NCBI RefSeq assembly: GCF_900108335.1
Contig: NZ_FNVT01000017.1
Coordinates: 124,001 to 188,000, forward strand
DNA length: 64,000 nt
Origin: Nonomuraea solani
Lineage (GTDB): Bacteria; Actinomycetota; Actinomycetes; Streptosporangiales; Streptosporangiaceae
Direction: 5' to 3'
This document shows positions 43,109-51,561 of the stretch, one piece after another. Below the pieces are notes generated by a model, which saw nothing but the letters and a program-made list of their open reading frames with translations, was not told the DNA's origin and did no database searches. A program made the translations under genes and the position numbers. Within the stretch, counting starts at the first letter, position 1; every line of letters starts with the position of its first letter.

Positions 43109-45100
43109 TCAGCGGATGGCGGCGACCGCGCGGGGCGTCAGCGTGACGTGGCCCGTCGCGGGGGACCCGGTCAGCAGGTCCTCGGCCGTCGTGTGGGGGA
43201 TCGGCACCTCCACGGTGGTGGTGCCGTGGTTGAGCAGGAACAGGACGTCGCCGCGGCGGACCGCCTCGACGCCCGGCGGCAGATCGGGCAGCTCGCCCGT
43301 CACACCGGCGTCGGCCAGCACCCGGCCGGTCAGCGCGGAAAGGGCGGCGGGCTCGGGCATCGTGCCGACGTACCAGGCGACGCCCTCGCCGCTGCGGTGC
43401 CGCGTCACGGCGGGCCCGCCGTCTTCTGCGAACTCGGCTACGACCTCGGCGCCCTCGGCGGCCAGCAGCTCGGTCCACGTGTGCGCCTCGAACTCGGTGC
43501 CGTCGCTCCACCGGCAGCGCACGGGATGATCGTCGGGGGCCGGCATCCACTCCTCGCCGGACGCGCCCAGCACCTCCCGTAGCGGCGCGGGGAACCGGCC
43601 GGTGCGCACCTGCGCCCGCGGGTCCACGACCCCCGAGAACGGCCCGACCACCAGCACGCCGCCGCCCCGCACGTACGCGGTCAGCGCGGCCGCGTCCCGG
43701 TCGCCGACCAGGAACAGGTTCGGCACCACGACCAGCGCGTACGCCGATAGGTCCGCCGACGGCGGCACCACGTCCACGCTCACCCCGCGCTCGAAGTACG
43801 GCACGTAGTAGCTCAGCAGCTGGTCGGTGGCGTTGAGCCGGTCGCTGGGCCGGCCGCGCTCCTCCAGCGCCCACCAGCTCGCCCAGTCGAACACCATCGC
43901 CACCCGCGCCGGCACCGGCTCGCCCGCCACCGCGGCGAGCCCGCGTAGCTCCTGCCCGTGCGCGCGCACCTCGGCGTGCAGCCGCGTGTCCGCCCCCGCG
44001 TGCGGCACCATCGCGGCGTGGAAGCGCTCGGCGCCGAACCGGGAGGCCCGCCACTGGAAGTAGCACAGACCGTCCGCGCCCCGGGCGAGCGCCTGCAGCG
44101 ACTCCAGCCGGAACTGGCCGGGCGGCTTCGGCAGGTTGTGCGGGCGCCAGTTGACCGCGTTCGTGGACTGCTCCATCAGCAGCCACGGCCGCCCCTTGGC
44201 CAGCCCGCGCATGAGGTCGTGCGTCAGCGCCGTGAGCGCCGGGGCCATCGGGTCGCCCGGCTCGGGGTAGTGGTCGTTGGAGACCACGTCCTCCTCATCG
44301 GCCCACGACCAGTAGTCGACCGGCTTGAACAGCCCCATGAAGTTCGTGGTGACCGGAATGCCCGGGGCGCGCTCGCGCAGGAGGTCGCGTTCGGCGCGGA
44401 AGTGCTCCAGCAGCGCGTCGGAGCAGAAGCGCCGCCAGTCGAGGCGCTGGGCGGGGTTGATGATGTACGGGGCCAGGCGCGGGGGCAGGATCTCGGCCCA
44501 GTCGCTGTAGTGCTGGCTCCAGAACGTGGTGCCCCAGGCGTCGTTGAGCGTTCCGAGGTCGCCGTACCGCTTGGTCAGCCAGGCGCGGAACGCCTTCGCC
44601 GACTCGTCGCAGTGGCACACCTGGCCGTACTCGTTGCCCACGTGCCACAGGGCCAGCGCCGGGTGGCCGGCGTACCGGTCGGCCAGGGCGCCGACGATCT
44701 CCAGGGCCCGCTCCCGGTAGACGGGGGAGGAGGGGCAGAACTGGTTGCGGGCGCCGTACCAGAGCCGGTGCCCCGACTCGTCGATCGGCAGCGTCTCCGG
44801 CCACCGGTGCCCCAGCCACGGCGGCGGCGAGGCCGTCGGCGTCGCCAGGTCCACCGCGATCTCGTGCCCGGCCATGAGGTCCAGCACCCGGTCGAGCCAG
44901 CCGAAGTCCCGCACGCCCGGCTCCGGTTCGAGCCGGCCCCAGCTGAACACGCCGACCGTGACCAGGTTGACCCCGGCGGCCCGCATGAGCGCGGCGTCCT
45001 CGGCCCAGACCTCCTCCGGCCACTGCTCCGGGTTGTAGTCCCCGCCGAACAGCAGCCCGCGCCCCTCGGTGAGCGTGTGCATGCCCAGCCGTGCCGTCAT
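43109..45100 (-). CDS. GH42 beta-galactosidase (xyloglucan-type operon)
   Basis: A 663-aa GH42 enzyme, clearly related to but divergent from the copy at 33614-35599. It has LLFGGDYNPEQWPEE, the acid/base Glu in WHVGNEYGQ and the nucleophile Glu in LLMEQSTNAVNW. The zinc-type cysteines are in FCPSS and VCHCDES, with a C-terminal beta domain. Cytosolic. It starts 2 nt after the LacI stop. In this operon it would remove beta-1,2-galactose from xyloglucan side chains. Confidence 0.93.
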   Translation of the reverse strand: MTARLGMHTLTEGRGLLFGGDYNPEQWPEEVWAEDAALMRAAGVNLVTVGVFSWGRLEPEPGVRDFGWLDRVLDLMAGHEIAVDLATPTASPPPWLGHRWPETLPIDESGHRLWYGARNQFCPSSPVYRERALEIVGALADRYAGHPALALWHVGNEYGQVCHCDESAKAFRAWLTKRYGDLGTLNDAWGTTFWSQHYSDWAEILPPRLAPYIINPAQRLDWRRFCSDALLEHFRAERDLLRERAPGIPVTTNFMGLFKPVDYWSWADEEDVVSNDHYPEPGDPMAPALTALTHDLMRGLAKGRPWLLMEQSTNAVNWRPHNLPKPPGQFRLESLQALARGADGLCYFQWRASRFGAERFHAAMVPHAGADTRLHAEVRAHGQELRGLAAVAGEPVPARVAMVFDWASWWALEERGRPSDRLNATDQLLSYYVPYFERGVSVDVVPPSADLSAYALVVVPNLFLVGDRDAAALTAYVRGGGVLVVGPFSGVVDPRAQVRTGRFPAPLREVLGASGEEWMPAPDDHPVRCRWSDGTEFEAHTWTELLAAEGAEVVAEFAEDGGPAVTRHRSGEGVAWYVGTMPEPAALSALTGRVLADAGVTGELPDLPPGVEAVRRGDVLFLLNHGTTTVEVPIPHTTAEDLLTGSPATGHVTLTPRAVAAIR

Positions 45101-45102
45101 GG

Positions 45103-46122
45103 TCAGACCCCCTTACGCGGCGGCGCGGAGCTGTCCCCGGCCACCAGCCGGCAGGGCACGAGCCGCTGCCGCGGCGGCGCGTCACCCCGCAACCGATCGA
45201 TGAGCATGCGCGCGCCGAGCCGGCCCAGCTCGGCACTGGGCGGTTCCAGCGTGGTGAGCCTCGGATGGAACATCTCGGCCACCCGGGCCGACGACAGCAC
45301 CAGCATCAGCGTCAGGTCCTCGGGGATCCGCCACCCGCGCCGCGCCACGGCCGCGATCACGCCCACCGCCGCGTGGTCGTCCATGACCGCCAGCGCGGTC
45401 ACGTCGGGGTGCTCCTCCAGCAGCCGCTCGAACGCCTGCCCGCCCTCTTCCGCGGAGCCGGGACGGAAGTCGCCCACGTAGGCGAGCCCCGCCTCCCGGG
45501 CCGCCGACTCGAACTCGGCCCCGGCCCTGATCGCGGGCCCGTACTGGGCGGCGTAGGTGCCGGTGGACAGGTTGAAGAAGGCCAGCTTCCGATGCCCCAG
45601 CCCGGCGACGTGCGCCACCGCCTCCCGCGCCGTGGCCGCGAAGTCGATGTCCGCGAAGTCGATCGATCCCGGCTCGCGCGTCCGCCCGATCATGCTGAAC
45701 GGCACCCCGGCCGCCGACAGGAACTCCGGCCGCTCGTCGTCGAGGCCCACCTCCATCAGCAGCACCCCGTCGACCAGCCCCAGCCCGGTGAGATGCCGCA
45801 GCTCCTCGATCGGATCGGCGTTCTCGGGCGACAGCAGCAGGTGATAGCCCAGCTCGCCGGCCGCCTCGGCGGCCCCGGTGGCGAACTGCATCTCGGTCAG
45901 CCCGAACCCGCCGCGCGGGGCGGGGAACAGCAGCGCCAGGATGCGGGTCCGCTTGCTCTGCAGGCCGCGGGCCAGCAGGTTGGGCCGGTAGCCGAGCTCT
46001 TCTGCGGCCTGCTCGATCCGCCGCTTGGTCGCCGCCGCCACCGGGCGGGTGCCGTTGAGCGCGGCGGACACGGTACTGACCGCGACCTGAGCCCTCTCGG
46101 CCACGTCACGTAGCGAGGTCAT
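45103..46122 (-). CDS. LacI-family repressor of the GH42-GH31-GH1 operon
   Basis: A 339-aa regulator from the ATG at 46122, preceded by GGAGTGGA; the longer frame to 46161 would run through the operator. HTH TSLRDVAERAQVAVSTVSAAL is followed by the hinge RPNLLARGLQSKRT and a sugar-sensing domain. It heads its operon, and a perfect palindrome lies 23 nt upstream, so it very probably represses itself and the three glycosidases. Confidence 0.92.
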   Translation of the reverse strand: MTSLRDVAERAQVAVSTVSAALNGTRPVAAATKRRIEQAAEELGYRPNLLARGLQSKRTRILALLFPAPRGGFGLTEMQFATGAAEAAGELGYHLLLSPENADPIEELRHLTGLGLVDGVLLMEVGLDDERPEFLSAAGVPFSMIGRTREPGSIDFADIDFAATAREAVAHVAGLGHRKLAFFNLSTGTYAAQYGPAIRAGAEFESAAREAGLAYVGDFRPGSAEEGGQAFERLLEEHPDVTALAVMDDHAAVGVIAAVARRGWRIPEDLTLMLVLSSARVAEMFHPRLTTLEPPSAELGRLGARMLIDRLRGDAPPRQRLVPCRLVAGDSSAPPRKGV

Positions 46123-46144
46123 TCCACTCCGGGAGACTGGTTGT

Positions 46145-46156
46145 CGAAACGTTTCG
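46145..46156. promoter_or_regulatory. LacI-type operator CGAAACGTTTCG
   Basis: A perfect 12-bp palindrome with a central CG, flanked by TGT on the left and CACA on the right. It lies 23-34 nt upstream of the LacI start at 46122 and should control the whole minus-strand operon. The rest of the 46123-46265 gap holds the 3' side of the arabinanase gene and a GC-rich hairpin-like stretch. Confidence 0.82.
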
Positions 46157-46265
46157 CACAACCTAGAGTCCGGTTTGTGGAGATGTCAATGGCGCCAATT
46201 CGGGCACCCAAAACTCACAGGCGACGCTTGAGCGGACCCGCCGGCGGCTTCCGGTCGTAAGGGGG

Positions 46266-47225
46266 TCAGTAGACGTAGGGCCAGCCGGCTGAGTCCCAGC
46301 CGATGAGGTTGATGCCGAGCTTGGGCGTGCCGTTGTCGTTGCCGTCGTAGTAGTGGTAGACGAGCAGGTCGCCGTCCACGTCCGACAGCACGCTCTGACC
46401 GCCGGGGCCGATCACGCGGCCGTGGGTCTCCAGCACCATCGTGCCGCCGCCCGAGAGCATGGAGACGCCGGCGCGGTCGGTGTAGGGGCCTGTGGGGCTG
46501 GTGGAGCGGCCGACCTTGACCTTGTACGTGCTGCTCGTGCCCGCGCAGCAGCGGTCGTACGAGGCGAACAGGTAGTAGTGGTTCCCGTGCTTGACGATGT
46601 CAGGAGCCTCGACGGCGTAGGGCGCGTCGGGCCGGGTGGCGAGGTGGTGGAGCGTCTGGTCGGAGGAGAGCCGCTTTCCGGTCGAGGGGTTCAGCCGGAT
46701 CATGCGGATGCCGGTCCAGTACGAGCCGAAGCTGAGCCACCACCGGCCGGAGGAGTCGACCAGCAGGTTCGGGTCGATGGCGTTGTGGTCGTTGGCGGTC
46801 GTGGTCGCGTAGACGACGCCCTGGTCGGTCCAGGAGCCGGGCTGGCCGGTGGTGCTGGTGGCCAGGCCGATGGCGGAGTTGTTGGAGCCGAAGCTGGAGA
46901 CCGCGTAGTACATCAGGTATCTCCCGCCCTGCTGGGAGATGTCCGGCGCCCACGGGTCGTTGCCGGAGGAGTAGGTACGCCACCACGACGGCGCGGTGCG
47001 GAAGGCGTTGCCGGCCCGCGTGAAGTGCACCCGGTCGGTCGAGGTGCGCGCCTCCAGGAAACCGTGGGTGGAGTAGAGGACGTAGCCGGACGAGGTGCGG
47101 ATCATCGTGGGGTCGTGGACCACCACGTCCCCGGTGACCCGGCCGGGATTGGGGTAGGCGAGCGCGGCGCCCGTGAGCAGCAGCGCGGTCGCGGTGGCGG
47201 CGATGAGACGGGACAGACGGCGCAA
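46266..47225 (-). CDS. Secreted arabinan endo-1,5-alpha-L-arabinosidase (GH43)
   Basis: A 319-aa protein from a TTG at 47225 with GAGGAGG 4 nt upstream; the longer ATG frame would add about 52 non-coding residues. A Sec signal (RLIAATATALLLTGAALA) leads into a five-bladed GH43 domain. The catalytic base is Asp in VVHDPTMI, the pKa-modulating Asp is in DHNAIDPNLL and the acid Glu in AVEAPDIV. DPWAPDISQQG and SFGSYWTGIRM are typical of arabinanases. It cuts the alpha-1,5-arabinan backbone outside the cell. No binding module is attached. Confidence 0.9.
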   Translation of the reverse strand: MRRLSRLIAATATALLLTGAALAYPNPGRVTGDVVVHDPTMIRTSSGYVLYSTHGFLEARTSTDRVHFTRAGNAFRTAPSWWRTYSSGNDPWAPDISQQGGRYLMYYAVSSFGSNNSAIGLATSTTGQPGSWTDQGVVYATTTANDHNAIDPNLLVDSSGRWWLSFGSYWTGIRMIRLNPSTGKRLSSDQTLHHLATRPDAPYAVEAPDIVKHGNHYYLFASYDRCCAGTSSTYKVKVGRSTSPTGPYTDRAGVSMLSGGGTMVLETHGRVIGPGGQSVLSDVDGDLLVYHYYDGNDNGTPKLGINLIGWDSAGWPYVY

Positions 47226-47422
47226 GGGTCCTCCTCGAATGGGGGATGCCGGACGCTGCGCCGTGCGTCGCAGGCAATGTAGGCGCGCCTTTTCGCCGCC
47301 GTCAACCCTGGAGGGGGCGGGCGTGAAACTTACATCGCCCCCGTCCCGGCGACCTGCGGCGACGCGCGGCGCTCTTGACAAGGGCTGTCAGGGTTCGTAC
47401 GGTCGGGCCCGCTTTCCACAGG

Positions 47423-47442
47423 TGATGTTAACGCTAACATCA
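47423..47442. promoter_or_regulatory. Palindromic operator upstream of the arabinanase gene
   Basis: TGATGTTAACGCTAACATCA has perfect 8-bp arms (TGATGTTA and TAACATCA) around ACGC, a LacI-like layout. It is about 200 bp upstream of the arabinanase TTG and 80 bp downstream of the end of the DHFR-fold gene. It resembles neither of the other operators in the window, so a different regulator probably binds. I see nothing else in 47226-47523. Confidence 0.65.
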
Positions 47443-47523
47443 CTGAAGCCGGAGGCTGCGCCGCGTCATCCGCCCGGCCTGGCCCGCACCAGGCCGGACG
47501 GGTGACGCCTGCTCGCGATCAGG

Positions 47524-48063
47524 TCAGAGCACCCGATACCAGAGGTTCGTGGCGTGCGGCACGTGGTCGGCGCGGAGCCGTTCCAGCCGGACCTCGGCCC
47601 CGCCCGGATGGTCGAAGAGCCGGACCCCGTCGCCCAGGAGCACCGGCGCCACGATCGTGAGGACCTCGTCCAGCACCCCGGCCGCCAGGCACTGCCGGGC
47701 GACGTCGGCGCCGAGCACGTTGACGTACTTGCCGCCCGCCGCGGCCTTCGCCGTCTCGACCGCGGTCGCCAGGTCGCCGGCGAACGTGACTCCCGGCACC
47801 GGCGTCTCCGGGATGCGATGGGTCAGTACGATCTGCGGCCCGTCCCAGCCGCCGCCGAACGCCTCGCCCTCGCTCTCGGTCCCCTTGTACGGATCGTCCC
47901 CGCCGAACGTACGCCGGCCCACCAGCAGCGCGCCGACCTCGTCGATCAGCCCGTCCACCAGCGGGTTCGGCCCGAGATGCGCGGTAAGCCAGGACATGTC
48001 ACCACCGGGACCGGCGATGAAGCCGTCCGCCGACATGGTCACCGAATACAGCAGTTTGCTCAT
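47524..48063 (-). CDS. Dihydrofolate reductase-fold (RibD C-terminal-like) protein
   Basis: A 179-aa protein starting LLYSVTMSADGFIAGP. GALLVGRRTFGG is followed by the nucleotide-binding VNVLGADVARQCLAAGVLDEV and by PVLLGDGVRLF. This YyaP/YwjB-like group is common in actinomycetes and has no fixed role. It starts 29 nt after the LacI stop on the same strand and could be cotranscribed with it. Confidence 0.88.
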   Translation of the reverse strand: MSKLLYSVTMSADGFIAGPGGDMSWLTAHLGPNPLVDGLIDEVGALLVGRRTFGGDDPYKGTESEGEAFGGGWDGPQIVLTHRIPETPVPGVTFAGDLATAVETAKAAAGGKYVNVLGADVARQCLAAGVLDEVLTIVAPVLLGDGVRLFDHPGGAEVRLERLRADHVPHATNLWYRVL

Positions 48064-48092
48064 GACCGTCAGACCTCGGGGTGCGGGGAAAA

Positions 48093-49097
48093 TCATCGGC
48101 GCGGGGGAGCGGTGGAGCGGCGCTGGATCAGCTCGATCGGCCCGGCCAGCACCTCGGCCACCGTGTCGTCGGGCTTCAGGCTGCCCAGCAGGGTCACGCC
48201 GCGCCGGCCCAGCTCCGCCAGCGGCATCCGTACGGTGGTCAGCGCCGGATAGAGGTAACCGGCCAGGTCGAGGTCGTGCACGGCGACGATGGAGACGTCG
48301 CGCGGGATCTCCAGCCCGGCCGCCCGCACGCCCTCCATGGCTCCGATGGCCGAGGCCACGTTCGCCACGAACACCGCCGTCGGCCGCTCGGCGATCGACA
48401 TCAGCCGGGCCATCGCCGCGGCCCCGCCCGCCGGGGTGTAGTCGGCCGCCACGATCGGCCCCTCCGGCAGGCCGGCGTCGCGCATCGCCGCCGAGTAGCC
48501 CGCCGACCGGCGCGCGGCCGTGTCGGCGCGCGACGGGCCGGCGAGGTGGGCGATGCGGCGGTGGCCGAGCAGCACCAGGTGCTCCACCGCGAGCGCGGCG
48601 GCGCGCTGGTCGTCGAGGATGACGTACCGTTTGACGCTTCTGCTGCGGTTGTTGAGCATCAACCATGGAATGGCCGCCTGGTCGAGCTGCCCGATCAGCC
48701 CGGACTCGTTCTCGGCGCCGGCCAGCAGCAGGCCGTCGATGCGGCCCTGGCCGATCCGGTCCATGTACTCCCCGAGCCCCGCGCCCGTCGCGCTGCCGGT
48801 GACCAGCACGTAGCCCTGGGCGGCGGCCTCCGCCTCCGCGCCCTTGATGATCTCGGCGTAGACGGGGTTGGCGAAGTCGGGGATGAACAGCCCGAACATG
48901 TGCGCCCGCGACGTGCGCAGGCTCCGCGCGGCGACATTGGGCCGGTAGCCCAGCTCGTCGATCGCCGCCAGCACCCGCTCGCGCGTCTCGGGCCGGATGT
49001 TGAGCGTGGGGTCCTTGTTGACGACCCGCGAGACGACGGCCCGATCCACCTTCGCCATCGCGGCGACGTCGGCGAGCGTGACCCGGGAGCGCTTCAT
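48093..49097 (-). CDS. LacI-family regulator of the SDR/E1/lactonase catabolic regulon
   Basis: A 334-aa regulator with HTH VTLADVAAMAKVDRAVVSRVV, hinge RPNVAARSLRTSRA and a C-terminal sensor with IVAVHDLDLAGYLYPALTTV. The ATG overlaps the Gfo/Idh/MocA stop by 4 bp. It belongs to a unit whose first gene is preceded by TCAATCGTTTGA, and the same element precedes the SDR unit, so it is the best candidate to control both. Confidence 0.9.
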   Translation of the reverse strand: MKRSRVTLADVAAMAKVDRAVVSRVVNKDPTLNIRPETRERVLAAIDELGYRPNVAARSLRTSRAHMFGLFIPDFANPVYAEIIKGAEAEAAAQGYVLVTGSATGAGLGEYMDRIGQGRIDGLLLAGAENESGLIGQLDQAAIPWLMLNNRSRSVKRYVILDDQRAAALAVEHLVLLGHRRIAHLAGPSRADTAARRSAGYSAAMRDAGLPEGPIVAADYTPAGGAAAMARLMSIAERPTAVFVANVASAIGAMEGVRAAGLEIPRDVSIVAVHDLDLAGYLYPALTTVRMPLAELGRRGVTLLGSLKPDDTVAEVLAGPIELIQRRSTAPPRR

Positions 49098-50182
49098 GAG
49101 GACGATCCTGGACGCCGGCTCTCGCCGCTGTCCATCGAACGGTAGAGCGCGTCGAGCAGGCGCAGTGTGCCCAGGTTGTCGGCGCCGGAGGTCTCCGGCT
49201 CGCCGCCCTCGGCGATGGCCCGCAGCAGCGACCCCATCGGCCCGGCCACCGCGTCGGGCAGCCAGCGCCCGGTCACCGGGTACGGCAGCCAGCCGTCGGT
49301 CGGCACCACCCGGCTGTCGACCTCCAGGGTGTCGGGGCGGCCGCGCGGATAGTCGTACAGCAGGCCGAGCGTGCCCTTGATCGCGCCCAGCGTGCCGTCG
49401 ATGCGGAAGGACGCCTCCTGGTCGCCACTGCGGTTCTCGTGCGTGGCGTGCACCAGCGCGCGCACCTCGCCCGGATAGATCAGCGTGCTCATCGTGCGCG
49501 TCTCGCCCCTGGCGAGCTGGCCGGGCGTGCGGCTGCCGGTGCAGAACACGCGCTCGGGGTCGCCGAGGATCGAGCGGATCGCGTCGAGGTAGTGGATGGA
49601 GTGGTAGACGATCTCCAGCCGGTCGGTGGTGACAAGCCAGTCCCAGGCGCTCCAGTCGGTGAGGATGTTCACGGTGAACGTCATCGCCGTCGGCTCGCCG
49701 ATCCAGCCCGCCCTGACCATGGCGCGGGCGGCGGCGATGCCCTCGTCGAAGCGGAGCTGCTGGTTGACCGCGATCTTGAGCCCGGTGGCCGCCGCCAGGT
49801 CGACCAGGCCCTGGCCGGTGGCGACGTCGGGCGCGAACGGCTTCTGGCACAGCACGTGCCGGCCCGCCGCCAGCGCCGCCCGGGCGACGCCGGGCTGCGC
49901 CTGCGGCGCGACCGCGATGTCCACGACGGCGGCCCGCTCGTCGGCCAGCAACTCCTCCAGCGACCCGTACGTCCTGGGCACCCCGTGCCGGGCGGCCACC
50001 TCGGCGGCGCGTCCGGCGTCGAGGTCGTACAGGCCGGTCACCTCCAGCCCGGCCTGACGGTAGGCGGGCAGGTGGGCCACGTCCACGATGGCCCCGGCGC
50101 CCACGATGGCGATCGGCCGCCGGTGCGCCCCGGGAATGGTCAGATCGGCCGCGGCCGCGATCGGAGCGAAGACATCGATCAC
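49094..50182 (-). CDS. Gfo/Idh/MocA-family oxidoreductase
   Basis: A 362-aa NAD(P)-dependent oxidoreductase. I chose the GTG at 50182 because GGGAGGTGG precedes it. The Rossmann motif is AIVGAGAIVDVAHLPAYR, HVLCQKPFA holds the conserved Lys-Pro of the family, and YHSIHYLDAIRSI carries the catalytic histidine. Members oxidise or reduce sugars, inositols and related polyols. It lies 34 nt after the lactonase-type amidohydrolase, which suggests a lactone-forming dehydrogenase followed by lactone hydrolysis. Confidence 0.9.
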   Translation of the reverse strand: MIDVFAPIAAAADLTIPGAHRRPIAIVGAGAIVDVAHLPAYRQAGLEVTGLYDLDAGRAAEVAARHGVPRTYGSLEELLADERAAVVDIAVAPQAQPGVARAALAAGRHVLCQKPFAPDVATGQGLVDLAAATGLKIAVNQQLRFDEGIAAARAMVRAGWIGEPTAMTFTVNILTDWSAWDWLVTTDRLEIVYHSIHYLDAIRSILGDPERVFCTGSRTPGQLARGETRTMSTLIYPGEVRALVHATHENRSGDQEASFRIDGTLGAIKGTLGLLYDYPRGRPDTLEVDSRVVPTDGWLPYPVTGRWLPDAVAGPMGSLLRAIAEGGEPETSGADNLGTLRLLDALYRSMDSGESRRPGSSS

Positions 50183-50216
50183 ACCGCCACCTCCCGGAAA
50201 GCCTGACGAGCGCCGA

Positions 50217-51065
50217 TCACGCCGCCACCTCCTGGATGCCGTAGAAGCGGGCCGCCGTGCCGCCGAACACGGCCGCGCGTTCGTCGCGGGACAGCCCCGA
50301 CAGGGCGTGCCGGGTCTCCCGCCACACCTGGTCGTAGTCACCCGCCAGCAGCGCGACGGGCCAGTCGCTGCCGAACATCAGCCGCTCAGGCCCGAACACC
50401 TCGACCGCGTGCTCCACGTACGGCCGCAGGTCCGCACCCGTCCAGCCGTCGCCGGCGGCCGTGTTCAGCCCCGACACCTTGGCGTACACCCCCGGGCACG
50501 CCGCCGCCCGCGCCAGCAGCGACGCCCACGGCTCCCAGCCCTTCTCCCTGATCGGCGGCTTGGCCAGGTGGTCGATGACCATCCGCAGCCCCGGCACCCG
50601 CTCGGCCAGCACCGGCACGTGCTCCAGGTGCCGCGGCAGCACCGCCACCACGTCGAACGGCAGCCCGGCCGCCGCGAGCGACCTCAGCCCCTCGATCACC
50701 GTGTCCCGCAGCACCCAGTCGGGATCGGGCTCGTCGTGAATGAGATGCCTGATCCCGGCGAAGCGCGGATGCCGCCGGTACCGCTCCAGCGCCTCCGCCG
50801 CCTCCTCCGGCCGGTGCAGCGGCACCCACCCGACCACCGCGCCGACGAAGTCGTGCGCGTCCGCCTGCGCGAGCATGGCGTCGGTGTCGGCGTAGGAGTC
50901 CATCGACTGCACCAGGACCGTGCGATCGACCCCGGCCGCCGCGAGTTGCGGGACGAGCTCCGCCGGTTCGAACGTGCGGAAGATGGGCCCGGCCTCCGGC
51001 GTCAGCCAGGGGTACGCACCCGTCTCCAGGTTCCAGAAGTGCTGGTGGGCGTCGACGACGGTCAT
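50217..51065 (-). CDS. Amidohydrolase-superfamily lactonase (fucono/rhamnonolactonase type)
   Basis: A 282-aa protein with DAHQHFWNLETGAYPWL at the N-terminus and RLMFGSDWPVALL near the end, the metal-site motifs of the amidohydrolase_2 group that includes L-fuconolactonase and L-rhamnono-lactonase. FAGIRHLIHDEPD and VIDHLAKP also match that group. Likely hydrolysis of a sugar lactone. It has its own operator 20 nt upstream, so it probably begins a separate transcription unit. Confidence 0.88.
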   Translation of the reverse strand: MTVVDAHQHFWNLETGAYPWLTPEAGPIFRTFEPAELVPQLAAAGVDRTVLVQSMDSYADTDAMLAQADAHDFVGAVVGWVPLHRPEEAAEALERYRRHPRFAGIRHLIHDEPDPDWVLRDTVIEGLRSLAAAGLPFDVVAVLPRHLEHVPVLAERVPGLRMVIDHLAKPPIREKGWEPWASLLARAAACPGVYAKVSGLNTAAGDGWTGADLRPYVEHAVEVFGPERLMFGSDWPVALLAGDYDQVWRETRHALSGLSRDERAAVFGGTAARFYGIQEVAA

Positions 51066-51084
51066 CCAGCCCCTCCTCCCGTGA

Positions 51085-51096
51085 TCAATCGTTTGA
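51085..51096. promoter_or_regulatory. Operator TCAATCGTTTGA, copy 1
   Basis: An imperfect palindrome with central CG (TCAA-TCGT-TTGA), between the VOC gene stop and the start of the amidohydrolase gene. The same 12-mer occurs in the same orientation relative to transcription at 55641-55652. The two copies also share the following (A/G)CG. Confidence 0.8.
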
Positions 51097-51099
51097 GCG

Positions 51100-51561
51100 T
51101 CACAAACTAGCAGGAGGCTGGACGAGCTCCAGCGTGATCTCGTCCGGGTCGAGGAAGTAGCAGGCGTAGCCGCCCCTGTTCACGCCCGCCGTGATCTCGG
51201 CCGGCGGGTTGACGAACCGCACCCCGGCCGCGGCCAGCCGGGTGTGCTCGGCGCGGGCGTCCTCGACGGTGAGCGCCAGATGGGCGGCGCCGGGCAGGTG
51301 GCGGGCGGGGTCGCGGGGCTCGCCGCGCGGGCGTACGTACTCGACCAGCTCCAGGTCGTGCGTGGACACGCCGCGCGGCTGGCCCGGCACGGCGAGCTGG
51401 GCCACCCGCAGCACGGCGTCGGGGTAGCCGACCAGGCGGCGCGTGTAGGCGTTGTCCTGCTCCTGCCGGTGCACCAGGGCGAAACCGAGCAGATCCCGGT
51501 AGAACGCCACGGACCGGTCGAGGTCGGCGACGGTGAAGGAGAAGTGCCACACGCCTCTCAT
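51100..51561 (-). CDS. VOC-superfamily (glyoxalase-fold) protein
   Basis: A 153-aa single-unit vicinal-oxygen-chelate protein: FSFTVADLDRSVAFYRDLLGF, LELVEYV, AHLALTVEDARAEHTRLAAAG and YFLDPDEITLELVQ. Metal ligands expected at His6, Glu in LVEY, His in AHLA and Glu in TLELV are present. It is the last gene of the SDR unit and overlaps E1 beta by 4 bp. Reaction (isomerase, lyase or dioxygenase) not determinable. Confidence 0.9.
   Translation of the reverse strand: MRGVWHFSFTVADLDRSVAFYRDLLGFALVHRQEQDNAYTRRLVGYPDAVLRVAQLAVPGQPRGVSTHDLELVEYVRPRGEPRDPARHLPGAAHLALTVEDARAEHTRLAAAGVRFVNPPAEITAGVNRGGYACYFLDPDEITLELVQPPASL

Noticed and set aside
47226..47381. N-terminal extension of the arabinanase gene to an upstream ATG
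   Set aside because: The added 52 residues are Arg-rich with no family similarity, and a well-spaced GAGGAGG precedes the TTG at 47225, which starts a normal signal peptide.
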